Positions 1 through 9,536 of a stretch of DNA of 50,268 bases are shown in pieces. Numbering within the stretch: position 1 is the first letter of the stretch; the number at the start of each line of letters is the position of its first letter. The notes under the pieces are model-generated. The model ran no database searches. It was not told where the DNA came from and saw nothing but the letters and a program-made list of their open reading frames with translations. The position numbers were made by a program, and so were the translations under genes. The stretch lies in assembly GCA_026418275.1 (NCBI GenBank), contig JAOABQ010000101.1, forward strand, positions 1 to 50,268, written 5' to 3'. The DNA comes from Clostridia bacterium. GTDB taxonomy: Bacteria > Bacillota > Clostridia > Acetivibrionales > DSM-2933.

Positions 1-3000
1 TCTTGCCCGGAGGTAGTACTGGCCTGTTACAGTGTCGTACTGTTCCCCTGCATAGCGGAAACGATTATGTACTTGTTCGTGGGCCTCAATTGTATTCCCA
101 AATGCATCATAACGATACCTATTAACCTCTGAACCCCTTGCATCTGTAAGGCTTACGACGTCACCGTGCTCATTATTGATGTAGTAATAGCTATCACCCT
201 TCCCATCCCGCTGCATCAAAAGTTCATGTCCCCGGATGCTTGCAGCTGTCAGCTTTTCCCCGTCTAACTCAGCTACTATATCCCTGCCGTCAAAAAGGAA
301 TCTCGCAGTCCTGCCATTCTCCTCTACCCTATTTCTAAGGCCTTCCGGGTCATAGAAGTTTCTTATATATTCCCCGGTGGACTTTCTGACACGTTCTGTT
401 CTGTTGAAACAGTCATAGGTATAGCTTATCGTCCCTTGTCTCCCGGTTTCGGATAAAAGGTTGCCGTTTGCATCATAGCTGTAACGGGTCTGTTCAGAGC
501 CCTCAATCTTTTCAACCAGCCTGTTTCTTGCATCGTAGGAGTAGTTAACCTCCATGCTCCCTTTGCGCTTTAAGATCCTGTTACCTGCAAAGTCATAGGA
601 GAATAACTCTTCAACATCAGGATATACTGCTTTTGACAGTCTGTTAAGGCTATCATATATATACTGCGTTACACTTCCATTTTCCTCTTTTTTGATCTGA
701 TTTCCATTATTGTCATACTCATAACGGTGCTTTAATATCTCCACTCCTTCGCTGTTTTTGGCCACAATTCCGGCAATATTCCTGTCCGGGTCATGACAAT
801 ATTCCACCATTATGCCGTTTCCATACCTGATCCCTGCAAGTGAGCTATCCGGTTTGTAGGCATATTCCGCTGCAAGCTTTCCGTCGTCCCAAACCTCTCT
901 CATCCTGCCTTGGGCATCATATTTATAATTCGTCCTCTTCCCTGTCAAATCCTTCAACTCTATGACATTTCCATTCCTGTCATAGCTGTATTCCAGCATG
1001 AGTTTTCCGTTCATACTCTTGCTTTTGAGTTTCATGTTAGGGGTGTAGGCGTAATTGTAAACCGTTCCCATACCGGAGGCTGTCATAAGGCTCCCATCGG
1101 CATAGTAGCTAAATTCCTCGCCCCTTCCCGTTTCGGCATCCTTCCTCAATATCAGGTTGCCATCCCTGTTGTACTTGTATTCGATGGTCTTCCGGTTCCT
1201 GTCCGTCTTCCTTGCAAGCCTGCCCTGCAGGTCATATTGATACCGTATTTCGCCCTCTGCCGGATCAATGATCCTTGCCAGGAGGTTCATACTGTTGTAT
1301 ACATACTCCGTTCTGCTGCCGTTTCCGTCAATACTGGCGCTTATGTTACCTGCATAGTCATAGCTATATTTTTCACTGCTGCCGTCGGGCTTTTGTATCT
1401 CGGTTACTCTTCCCCACAGGTCAAGGATATGGGAAGTGTAGTTGCCTTCTCCATCCTTGATTCCGGTGATGTTGCCAAGAGCATCATAGGTATATTCCTG
1501 GCTTGGCCTTCCTTTTTGTTTTGCCCCCGGAGTTAATATTTCCTTTATTCTTCCCGCTGCGTAATATGTATATTCAATGGATTTTTCCAACGCATCCGTC
1601 TTTTCTATGAGGTCGCCGGCTGCGTTGTATTTGTTTTTCTCCACTACATGGCCAAGGGAATTCCGGATCTCCACCAGCCTGTTCATGTTGTCGTAGCTGT
1701 AAAGGGTGCCTTTGCCGTCATCCTTATTATGATCGTAATCCTCCGGCTTTACATGCTTTATAATGTTTCCTGCTCCATCGTAGAACAGTCTTGTTACTTC
1801 CCTCTCTTTTCCGGTGATCCGTATCCTCCTGTTCATGCTGTCGTAGTCATACAATACATAGTTTCCATTGGTATCCGTCTCTTTTACCAGGTTGCCCTGC
1901 TTGTCGTATTCATAGCTTCTAACCTCTGAAGCCATACCCTTTTCCCGCCGTATTGTCTGTATCAGCCTGTCAGCGGCATCATAAAACATCTCGGTCTCGT
2001 ATCCGAGAGGGCTTATGACCTTCACCAGGTTTCCATTTTTGTCATATTCGTATACGGTCTGAGAAAGTGCCTTTCCCTTGGCGCTTTGGCCAAGATCCTC
2101 CCCATCGATTTCCTCTATCTTTTTATCAAGACGTCCAATGCTGTTGTAATGGAAGCGTGTAACCTTGCTGGTTTTGTCATTGATACGCACCTTTTCAAAA
2201 GTTCTGTTCCCAAGGCAGTCATACTGATACTCCGCCTTAGCTCCTGTAGAATCGGATATTTTTATGATCCTGCTGTTTTTATCATATGCATAGCATATGG
2301 TATTCCACTTCGTTGGTGTTCCTTGCCCCCCTACCTTCTCTCCCGACCTTTTCTCTTCGATCCTTCGTCCTGCCTTGTCGTAAGTGTAACGGGTAACGCC
2401 GTAGATCTGCTTGCCGGCTTTTTCCTCCACAGCCGTCCTCTTTTCCAGAAGCCACCCGGCAGCATTGTATTTATAGAGGGTGTCCAGCTTATTCGCGTCT
2501 CTTTCCCTAATTACCATACCATCTGGGCTATACACATATTCCCTGACTACTTTGCCTTCCGCATCCTTTATCTCTGTCAGCCTGTTCAATGGATCGTAGG
2601 AATATTCCATGCCGGGCCCGTCGTCATCTTTAGGGTTGTATTTTCCGGGGGCAATGGTCTTTATGATGTTGCCCATTACATCGTATTTGGTTCTTCCCAT
2701 GTGGCCGGTAGGGTATACTGTCTTAATTCTTTTGTTGTTTTTATCATAGATGTATTCGATTCCGGTACCGTCCTGCTTTTTTTCGTCATAGAAGTTTGCA
2801 TTGATCTCTTTGATTAGGTTGCCGCTTAAATCATATTTCACAGCAAATACATTATTCAAAGGGTCGATTGTCTGAATTAACCGGTCCATTGCGTCGTAGA
2901 TATAATGATAACCCTTTTCTTCACGTAAGCCTGTTCCCGCAGCGTTTGGGAGCACCTTTCTGATGAGGTTGCCCATTTTGTCATAGGACATGCGTGTTAT

Positions 3001-6000
3001 TGCGCCCTGTGCATCCTTAATGAATGTTTTTTTATTGATTTCGTTGTAGCCGAATTCTACTGTGCCGTAGGCCGTAGTGATTGACTCCAGTCTCCCGGCA
3101 CCGTCATATTTATACCCAAAGATATTCCCCTCGGGATCTTTTACGGCAGTCGGTTTTTTAATATGGGGATGGGCATATTCAAACACGGTGGTATTACCCT
3201 CTGCATCTGTTCTTGTAAGCATCCTTCCCCAAGTATCATAGGTAAATACTATTCTCGAATATAGTCCCTCATCAATCTTTACACTTTCCTCCAGGAGATT
3301 TCCTTTTTCATCGTAGGTATAAAGTGTTTCAGCTCCGCCTGTGGTTGAGGTCTTTGTGAGATTTCCACGGCTGTCATATTCATTCCATACGGTATAGCCG
3401 CTGGGGAATTTTTCTTCCAGCACATTGCCGCTATTGTCATACAGCCGGAAGGTAGTTTCTCCATTCCTATCCGTCTCGCTGTTTTTATTTTGGTACTCAT
3501 CATAGGTACAGCGTTCTACGGTACCGTCACTGTGTACAGTCTCGGTCAAAAGCCCCTGTTCGTTATACCGGTACTTCTCCATATTCCCTGTTGCACGGTA
3601 AATAAAAGTGGTCTCACGGTTCCCCGGGTCATATTGTATATCCACCGTGTCTTGGTTATTGACACACTGGCGTGTTACTCTTCCAATCACATCATATTCA
3701 TTGCTTACATATCTTCTGCCGTTTGCGTCGGTGATGGAGGTAATAAATGCACCTTCATATTCGTAGATAAACTCCCCCTTATTGGGCAGCACCACACTTA
3801 CAAGTCTGTCTCCACTATAGCGGTAAATAACCTTCCTACCCAAATTGTCGGTGATCTCGGTTGTTTTTCCCCGTTCGTGCTTAAAGGAAAGGACCTTTCC
3901 GCCGGGAGATACAATTTTATCAATAAGCCCATCCTGCCTGTACTTTACAGATACGGTGTTATGATTTTTGTCACTGATCGACACCAGCTTTCCGCTGCCG
4001 TCGTATGTATAACTTGTCATGTCCTTTCCGGTGAGTGTAAAATATCCTGTAGCCGGGTCTTCCCAAAGCTTTTCGGACCGGTCGGGGATTTCTTCCTTTT
4101 GCCATTCCCCCTCCCTTTTTATGAACTTCTCCTTATGTCCGTCAGGGTACATCAAGGTAACACGGTCAGCATCCTCCCTTTTTAAACGGCTTTCATATTC
4201 AAAGGTCCAGCCTTCTCCCATAACACCTGTACGGATGCCGATGGAGTTGTAGCTTCTTTTTATTTTGATGTCGATTCCCCGGTCCTCTATGACAAGGTCG
4301 GTTACATTAAGATAGAAGCTTCCGTTGGCCACATTGATAGGATCACCGGCACAAGCGGCCTTTTGGGAATTCATAATGCCCCTTTCCGCCATCTCGTCTG
4401 CTGCTTCTCCCGTCATCTTGCGCCCCGCATTGGCAATTTTATTGGCATTGTCGGTAATGCCGTCAATCGCCTTGTTAGCACCTTTTTTGATCCAGGGTGC
4501 CGCATTATCTATGGCAGTCCCGATATTCTTGGCTATTTTGGAGTCCATAATCCCCGCCGTACCGGCTCCAATCCCTGCATCCAACAATACGGTCCATGGA
4601 TTGATTCCATTACCCTCCAATGACTGCCGGACAACACTTTCGAAGGCGTTGGTGCCAGCCCCTATAGCCATCTTGCCTCCCAGTGTCGCTGCAGGCCCCA
4701 AAGGTCCGAACACCGCACCCGAGATAGCTCCTACTACGGTTTCTCTGGCTGCCGCTGCAGCATAGGCACTAAAATCACTGACCTCACCCTTCATAACATC
4801 GCTGACAGCCTGGCTTGCCACCGCTGCAGTACCTCCAATAACGGCACAGGTAGCCACAGCACCTATGACTACTGCACCTGCTCCAAATGTCGCTACCGTA
4901 AACACCGCCGCCGCTGCAACTACGGCAACCACCGCCAGCCCTCCCAGTACGTTCAACGCCAGCTTCCCCCAATTGAAAGGAGGCTTTGGTGCCACCTTGG
5001 GTGCATCAGCAAAGGGAGGATAAGTTGTTCGGATTCTCCCGTCAAGGACTACATTATTGGCCAGAAAGTGATATTCATTTTCAATGGTAAAACCGCTCTC
5101 CGAGCTGCTCTTCTTTAAGAAAATAAGGTCTTTGGCATTGATTTTGATGTGCTGTGGTGTGGTAATGGATATATCCTGTTCAGCATTGAAGCTGAGCTTT
5201 TTATGGCTTACGATGGAAATGCCCTTTTCATCCTCAAAACATACCTTCAAAGGCTCCTTGCTGTCACCTACAATGTTTAAGGCTTTGGGCGACATCTCCA
5301 GCTCACTTCCATGCTCTGTGCCGAAATATCTCGTATTGGGGTCACTTGTCTTCTGACAGCTCCCGCCGTTTTTCCGCACACAGCCTAAGACCTTTGCATT
5401 GTTTCCTGTAGCATCGGGAAAGTAAAGGCTTGCATATGTTCCCTTTTGGGGCATGCAGTACATAACATTGCCTGTTGGCGGTATAAACGGAAACCAATAT
5501 GCCTTGTCCTGAGGCTGGGAAGAATCAATATCCAGGTGAAGCTTTACCAGCTCCCCTTTTGTATCCAATACCTTTCCTCCAAGGGAAATTCCTTTGATCT
5601 GCTCGTTGTAAATGGCAGGAGTATAAATAGCTTCCTTCATGGAAAGACGGTACCTGTATTTAAAAATCCCTTTTTCTATAAAAGCCGCTATGCCGCTTAT
5701 CACCACGTTCTTGTTTCTGAAAATGATCTCGTCACCGATATGGTACTGTTCCCCTCTTTCTATCTCATAATAGAAAAAGTCATTGATGCTGACATCTGCC
5801 CCGCTTCCTTTTGCCTTCATAAAGGCATCTATATCCTTGTTTGCAGTATAGCGGGTATTGTCATGAGCTTTATAGCTTTTTCCTTTAGGGAAACCGAAAC
5901 AAATTTTAGTACCTGTATCCGAGATATCAGAAGCAATGATGGAAGTAAAACGGCTTGCAAGCCTTTTAATGAGTTCCCAGTCCGTCTCTTTGTATTGGAG

Positions 6001-6435
6001 AATGGGTTCTCCGATTTTTACACCTTCCCCTATGGTTTTTATCAAATCATTCTTAGGATAATCCTTTAAAATACCTTGAATAAGGTCAGGATACTCCATT
6101 TCTATGTCCTGGAAGGAGCGGCTTTTCTTTTTTATGTCCAGCCTAAAGCTTCCTGATATACCCTGAATTTCTATGTAGTAAACACCGTTTACCTTTTTTG
6201 TCTCTACGCTTGTAACCAGCCCCTTAAAAATGGTTTTACTATTTTCGCCTGCCTCAAAAACATGTATTTCATCATCAACCGAAGCATTGATGGCACTATT
6301 AAAATTTACTGCTTCATCCAAAACCCCACTAATCTGCAAAACGGCATGCTGATTCAGTTTGTGTTCTATTTTCATGTCGCTGATGATTTTGATCCCATAT
6401 GCCGGTTCTATCCTGATATTATCAAAACTCTTCAT
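1..6435 (-). CDS. VgrG-Rhs fusion, polymorphic toxin carrier (5' complete, 3' end off the window)
   Basis: At least 2145 residues are visible with no stop. Residues 1 to about 440 are a VgrG/phage late control D spike domain (begins near IRIEPAYGIKI), paralogous to the separate spike gene at 8122-9534. Residues about 490-600 are a long Ala/Gly/Val-rich hydrophobic stretch. From about 694 (CAGDPINVANGSFYLN) comes a DUF6531-type Rhs entry domain with RSYNS and GEGWTFEYE, then dozens of YD repeats (YDxxGNL, YDAAGRL types) to the edge. The last visible residues, FRYAGEQYDTVTGQYYLRAR, are the hallmark of the Rhs-associated core, so the variable toxin domain and any immunity gene lie to the left. 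Known for the family: the repeats form a shell around a C-terminal toxin delivered by a spike. The start is uncertain: ATG 6435 has a GGGGG ten bases upstream; ATG 6468 and GTG 6486 are in frame, and the frame is open back to a TGA at 6556-6558. Confidence 0.9.
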   Translation of the reverse strand, partial: MKSFDNIRIEPAYGIKIISDMKIEHKLNQHAVLQISGVLDEAVNFNSAINASVDDEIHVFEAGENSKTIFKGLVTSVETKKVNGVYYIEIQGISGSFRLDIKKKSRSFQDIEMEYPDLIQGILKDYPKNDLIKTIGEGVKIGEPILQYKETDWELIKRLASRFTSIIASDISDTGTKICFGFPKGKSYKAHDNTRYTANKDIDAFMKAKGSGADVSINDFFYYEIERGEQYHIGDEIIFRNKNVVISGIAAFIEKGIFKYRYRLSMKEAIYTPAIYNEQIKGISLGGKVLDTKGELVKLHLDIDSSQPQDKAYWFPFIPPTGNVMYCMPQKGTYASLYFPDATGNNAKVLGCVRKNGGSCQKTSDPNTRYFGTEHGSELEMSPKALNIVGDSKEPLKVCFEDEKGISIVSHKKLSFNAEQDISITTPQHIKINAKDLIFLKKSSSESGFTIENEYHFLANNVVLDGRIRTTYPPFADAPKVAPKPPFNWGKLALNVLGGLAVVAVVAAAAVFTVATFGAGAVVIGAVATCAVIGGTAAVASQAVSDVMKGEVSDFSAYAAAAARETVVGAISGAVFGPLGPAATLGGKMAIGAGTNAFESVVRQSLEGNGINPWTVLLDAGIGAGTAGIMDSKIAKNIGTAIDNAAPWIKKGANKAIDGITDNANKIANAGRKMTGEAADEMAERGIMNSQKAACAGDPINVANGSFYLNVTDLVIEDRGIDIKIKRSYNSIGIRTGVMGEGWTFEYESRLKREDADRVTLMYPDGHKEKFIKREGEWQKEEIPDRSEKLWEDPATGYFTLTGKDMTSYTYDGSGKLVSISDKNHNTVSVKYRQDGLIDKIVSPGGKVLSFKHERGKTTEITDNLGRKVIYRYSGDRLVSVVLPNKGEFIYEYEGAFITSITDANGRRYVSNEYDVIGRVTRQCVNNQDTVDIQYDPGNRETTFIYRATGNMEKYRYNEQGLLTETVHSDGTVERCTYDEYQNKNSETDRNGETTFRLYDNSGNVLEEKFPSGYTVWNEYDSRGNLTKTSTTGGAETLYTYDEKGNLLEESVKIDEGLYSRIVFTYDTWGRMLTRTDAEGNTTVFEYAHPHIKKPTAVKDPEGNIFGYKYDGAGRLESITTAYGTVEFGYNEINKKTFIKDAQGAITRMSYDKMGNLIRKVLPNAAGTGLREEKGYHYIYDAMDRLIQTIDPLNNVFAVKYDLSGNLIKEINANFYDEKKQDGTGIEYIYDKNNKRIKTVYPTGHMGRTKYDVMGNIIKTIAPGKYNPKDDDGPGMEYSYDPLNRLTEIKDAEGKVVREYVYSPDGMVIRERDANKLDTLYKYNAAGWLLEKRTAVEEKAGKQIYGVTRYTYDKAGRRIEEKRSGEKVGGQGTPTKWNTICYAYDKNSRIIKISDSTGAKAEYQYDCLGNRTFEKVRINDKTSKVTRFHYNSIGRLDKKIEEIDGEDLGQSAKGKALSQTVYEYDKNGNLVKVISPLGYETEMFYDAADRLIQTIRREKGMASEVRSYEYDKQGNLVKETDTNGNYVLYDYDSMNRRIRITGKEREVTRLFYDGAGNIIKHVKPEDYDHNKDDGKGTLYSYDNMNRLVEIRNSLGHVVEKNKYNAAGDLIEKTDALEKSIEYTYYAAGRIKEILTPGAKQKGRPSQEYTYDALGNITGIKDGEGNYTSHILDLWGRVTEIQKPDGSSEKYSYDYAGNISASIDGNGSRTEYVYNSMNLLARIIDPAEGEIRYQYDLQGRLARKTDRNRKTIEYKYNRDGNLILRKDAETGRGEEFSYYADGSLMTASGMGTVYNYAYTPNMKLKSKSMNGKLMLEYSYDRNGNVIELKDLTGKRTNYKYDAQGRMREVWDDGKLAAEYAYKPDSSLAGIRYGNGIMVEYCHDPDRNIAGIVAKNSEGVEILKHRYEYDNNGNQIKKEENGSVTQYIYDSLNRLSKAVYPDVEELFSYDFAGNRILKRKGSMEVNYSYDARNRLVEKIEGSEQTRYSYDANGNLLSETGRQGTISYTYDCFNRTERVRKSTGEYIRNFYDPEGLRNRVEENGRTARFLFDGRDIVAELDGEKLTAASIRGHELLMQRDGKGDSYYYINNEHGDVVSLTDARGSEVNRYRYDAFGNTIEAHEQVHNRFRYAGEQYDTVTGQYYLRAR

Positions 6436-6590
6436 ACTATTAAGACCCCCATATGTCTTACCGGACATATTTTTCTTATAACCCACATTTGAAAAGGCCG
6501 TAGGACTTATTTTCTTCCCATCTGCAGGAAGCTTCTTACCTTGAACTTGGTTCTTTCATTTTAGGGTTATAGATGAAAAATCCGCCCTTT

Positions 6591-6986
6591 TTACTCGTCG
6601 TGCTGACCGTCGCTTTTAAATGTTATCTTACCTCCCAAATTGCATATAATCTTGGAATCGGTGGTAAGGGCAGCAAATCCCTCTACCTTGGTATCCTCCT
6701 TTGTATCCATCCAGCAGGATGATATGACAGGAAGGCATGGCTTGCCTGTCACCGGAGAACCATTCTCACCAACAAGCGATACGGATGCATTGCTGGGATT
6801 GGCAGGACTGCCGCATACTCCGAATTCCGGTATGTTTTTAATGGGTACACAGTCCCATTCATTCATCATCGGTTTTTTATTAACGTATGAGCCGTGACTT
6901 ACAGGAAGGTTTATCCGCCTTCCATGGCTTCCACAACTGCATACCATTTTTGCCCCTCTTACGATATAACTGCTTCCATCCGGCAT
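6591..6986 (-). CDS. PAAR-like DUF4280 protein (spike-tip cap candidate)
   Basis: 131 aa. It opens with the DUF4280 signature: MPDGSSYIVRGAKMVCSCGS, followed by Gly/Pro-rich turns, GVCGSPANPSNAS and two more cysteine-containing strands (GKPCLPVISSCW, KIICNLGGKI). DUF4280 proteins are PAAR-like and are found with phage-tail-derived injection systems, where PAAR proteins sharpen the VgrG trimer tip. I chose ATG 6986, preceded by GGAGGA at six bases, over the TTG one codon earlier. It lies 10 bp after the Imm11-like gene and about 120 bp before the VgrG-Rhs gene, as expected of a tip component encoded beside its cargo. Inference: it caps one of the two VgrG-like trimers of the cassette. Confidence 0.8.
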   Translation of the reverse strand: MPDGSSYIVRGAKMVCSCGSHGRRINLPVSHGSYVNKKPMMNEWDCVPIKNIPEFGVCGSPANPSNASVSLVGENGSPVTGKPCLPVISSCWMDTKEDTKVEGFAALTTDSKIICNLGGKITFKSDGQHDE

Positions 6987-6996
6987 CAAATTCCTC

Positions 6997-7524
6997 CTAA
7001 TCTTCTATAAGCACTCTTTCAAGACAGATTCCCGTGAAATACCGCCTTAAAATACTCTCCGCAGCATCAAGCCTTAAAATTACCATTGATTTTACACCAT
7101 CGGACACACAAAATATCCGTTTCCCCTTTAAGCTCTCTTTCTTTAATACAAGCTTTGTCATCATGCTTTTTTCGCCGGCAAACCCACTATTGGAAATTAA
7201 CCCATCCAACCTCTCAAATACGGGAAGAAAATATTTCTCCTGTCTCTTTCGCTCCGGATCGATAAGAATAATTGTTTTAAACACCGCATCCGGTTGGCAT
7301 TTTTCCATTATTTTTTTAAGTTTGTCGGATGCGATAAAAAGCTGCCTATCAAGTAAATCCAAATAACTGCTTTCGGAAGTTGCCTTAACGTTTAACAGAA
7401 TGGTATCTTCCAATTTATGTACATCCTGATGGTTTAAATACCTTACATCCATTTTTTTAGAGATCTGATGAAGATGCGGCACATCTTTATACCGCTCATC
7501 CTGCTTCAATAAAAAGTAGTCCAT
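6997..7524 (-). CDS. Imm11/DUF1629-like protein in the Rhs cassette
   Basis: 175 aa, soluble, with no signal peptide. The central FIASDKLKKIMEKCQPDAVF, a following Tyr/Leu-rich segment (KYFLPVFERLDGL) and the end SMVILRLDAAESILRRYFTG ICLERV resemble the Imm11 (DUF1629) plan, in which two 'surface-strand plus SexLkxxLe' elements occur and the second ends in a TGhxF motif. Imm11 proteins are reported as immunity proteins of polymorphic toxin loci. It sits between two cassette genes, one base after the 198-aa gene and 10 bases before DUF4280, so it is certainly co-transcribed. An immunity gene normally follows its toxin; here it precedes the Rhs gene, so an adaptor or structural role is equally possible. 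The family assignment is by eye and tentative. Confidence 0.5.
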   Translation of the reverse strand: MDYFLLKQDERYKDVPHLHQISKKMDVRYLNHQDVHKLEDTILLNVKATSESSYLDLLDRQLFIASDKLKKIMEKCQPDAVFKTIILIDPERKRQEKYFLPVFERLDGLISNSGFAGEKSMMTKLVLKKESLKGKRIFCVSDGVKSMVILRLDAAESILRRYFTGICLERVLIED

Positions 7525-7525
7525 C

Positions 7526-8122
7526 CTATGCCTTCACCTCATTTTCCCCGTACAACACTTCGTTAAAGTCCCTGTACTCCCCCATCATAATGCATATTTG
7601 GGGTGTCTTATCCATTTCTCTATAACCCGGGCCCTCCACGAGCCGGGGTATCATACTTCTTATGAATTCAACTGCCAGTGTGTGATATTTTAGGGCTTCA
7701 GACAACTTCACCGTATCCATATCCATGTCGGTGACCATTCTGCCATACTGCTTTTTTTGAGACATTAACAAATCCATTTCTCTAAATAATGAGGAAAATA
7801 TAAAATCTGCATCCCACATGCCATAGCACTCTTCGGTATCCAAATACCAACGGTCGTCATAGATATCGATTCTGTAAAAGGCTGTATTCTCCATGATGCT
7901 GGTGCGTAAAAACGAAATACAAATATATTGGGCAGCCCCTTTTAACCCTTGCCTCTGATTATGGGAAGCTTTTCTGCACACCGATTCAAAGGTCAATTCA
8001 AGGTCTTTTTCAATCTTTTCCCTGTCTCTCGAATACCTTTCATTCATATTCAAAAGCTCCTGGGGCCAATTCTCCAATACATATTTTGATATAAGCTCCT
8101 TAAGCATTTCATTCTTATCCAT
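7526..8122 (-). CDS. Uncharacterised cassette protein, 198 aa
   Basis: I do not recognise a family. The protein is acidic and mostly helical in appearance, without signal peptide or membrane segment; aromatic residues cluster in DDRWYLDTEECYGMWDADFI, and a Met/Asp-rich stretch (MVTDMDMDTVKL) follows. Its ATG overlaps the stop of the VgrG-like gene by one base (TAATG), and its stop is one base from the next ATG, so translation is coupled on both sides. This tight packing says it is an integral part of the spike/Rhs cassette, for example a loading chaperone or adaptor, but nothing in the sequence proves a function. Confidence 0.7.
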   Translation of the reverse strand: MDKNEMLKELISKYVLENWPQELLNMNERYSRDREKIEKDLELTFESVCRKASHNQRQGLKGAAQYICISFLRTSIMENTAFYRIDIYDDRWYLDTEECYGMWDADFIFSSLFREMDLLMSQKKQYGRMVTDMDMDTVKLSEALKYHTLAVEFIRSMIPRLVEGPGYREMDKTPQICIMMGEYRDFNEVLYGENEVKA

Positions 8123-9534
8123 TATTCAATATTCACCTTCGCTCCATTCATGGATACATCATCTGCTATTATGAGGTTGGCCGTTGCCTGCATTAAGTCT
8201 ATACCCGCTTCCCCCTGTACCAGAATCTTTGCACCTGAGTTGATTTCAATATCCTCCTTGGCAGTTATGGATATTTTTTTGTCTGTACGGATTTCAATGC
8301 CTCCGTCATCGGTAAGCCGCATCAACTGCTTCCCATTGCTCATAATCTCAATGGCACCCTTTTGAAATACAACATGCTTTCCATATTTGGTGCTTATGCT
8401 CTTAATGGAAGGGTCACTCCGTTTTTTCGGATCGGAGGATGTCAGGTTTACCGCACTGGCCGCAAAGGCATTTTTTTCATCGGCATCAGGAAAATACAGT
8501 CTTACCTTATCCCCAATCTCCGGCATGCAGTACCAGCCTGAGCCGTCAGGTGATGAGTAAATTGTAGAATAGTGAAACCACATTGCCTCCTCATTGGACT
8601 GCTTTTCATCGATTTCCAGGTGTACTTTAACCATGTCCTTGGCCACCTCCGTCACCTTGCCGAAAAGTGAAATGCCTGTGAGCTGGTGGTTATACCCCTT
8701 GGTGCACTTGAGTCCTTCTACATCCCTTAGTGTATACGTGTTTGAAACAATGCCCTCCCGCACCTCTGTCACAGCACGCATGATATAGAGCTTCTTGTTT
8801 TTAAAGTTGATGGGTCTTACCAAATCAAATATATTCCGGGTTGTTATTTCATAACTTATGAGATCGTTTCCTCCCATGCCTTCTATACCGTTTTGAGACT
8901 TCTCAAGGTAATCCTTTATATCTTTTTTGATGATATAGTTAAACTCCTGAAGATCGTGACTTGGGAGACTGTCCGGTTCTCCTACGTAATACTTTACTCC
9001 ATCAACCGGACAGGACGGTATCAGTGACACGTTAAAATGCGAAGCCAGGCGCTTTGCAAATTCCCAATCGGTTTCCATATATTGCACAAGCAAACCTCCG
9101 GTCACTTGGCCCTTGGAGGCTTCATCCAAAGCCTCAGATTTGGGATATCCCGCCGTTACCTGGTCAAAAATCTCTTTATATGGGGCATTCTTGTTCTGGA
9201 AGGAGCGCTTTTTCTTTTTGATATCCATAAGAAAGCTTAGGCTTAAAGCCTGGATCTCAATACTTCTGACATTCATGCTTGCGTGTATGGACATACCGGT
9301 AACAACACCATAGAACAAGTCAATATTTTTGTCCCCGTTTTTTATAGATATCTTAATGGTTTCATTTTCACTTGAGTTCTCAATATATTGATCCATCTTT
9401 TCCTCAGGCATAATACCGTTGATAGATAGTTTCGCATGCTCATTTAACTCTCTTACCAATTTAAACTCCAATATCCTGTTAAATTCATAAGGTTCTACAA
9501 CGATATCGGCAATGGTGTAAATTGTTTGGCCCAT
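8122..9534 (-). CDS. VgrG-like spike protein (phage late control D family)
   Basis: 470 aa. Residues about 1-330 follow the gp27/late-control-D plan: an N-terminal barrel (VVEPYEFNRILEFKLVRELN), the KKKKRSFQNK segment before a YKEIFDQV helix, and LLVQYMETDWEFAKRLASHF, which is the QY.ETDWEFI.RLA motif of VgrG and Afp8-type proteins. A short OB-like segment with GWYCMPEIGDKVRLYFPD follows, then the repeating beta-helix strands (IEIRTDKKISITAKEDIEI) of a gp5-like needle. The whole plan is repeated in the N-terminus of the Rhs protein at 4977-6435. It begins two bases after the DcrB-like gene and overlaps the next gene by one base. Such proteins form the trimeric puncturing spike of contractile injection systems. 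Confidence 0.88.
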   Translation of the reverse strand: MGQTIYTIADIVVEPYEFNRILEFKLVRELNEHAKLSINGIMPEEKMDQYIENSSENETIKISIKNGDKNIDLFYGVVTGMSIHASMNVRSIEIQALSLSFLMDIKKKKRSFQNKNAPYKEIFDQVTAGYPKSEALDEASKGQVTGGLLVQYMETDWEFAKRLASHFNVSLIPSCPVDGVKYYVGEPDSLPSHDLQEFNYIIKKDIKDYLEKSQNGIEGMGGNDLISYEITTRNIFDLVRPINFKNKKLYIMRAVTEVREGIVSNTYTLRDVEGLKCTKGYNHQLTGISLFGKVTEVAKDMVKVHLEIDEKQSNEEAMWFHYSTIYSSPDGSGWYCMPEIGDKVRLYFPDADEKNAFAASAVNLTSSDPKKRSDPSIKSISTKYGKHVVFQKGAIEIMSNGKQLMRLTDDGGIEIRTDKKISITAKEDIEINSGAKILVQGEAGIDLMQATANLIIADDVSMNGAKVNIE

Positions 9535-9536
9535 TC

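Noticed and set aside
910..4765. Long open frames on the plus strand opposite the Rhs repeats (for example 910-1536, 2086-2817, 3490-4185, 4325-4765)
   Set aside because: They are antisense shadows of the repetitive YD-coding strand; they lack ribosome sites and any domain, and the minus strand encodes a continuous recognisable protein.
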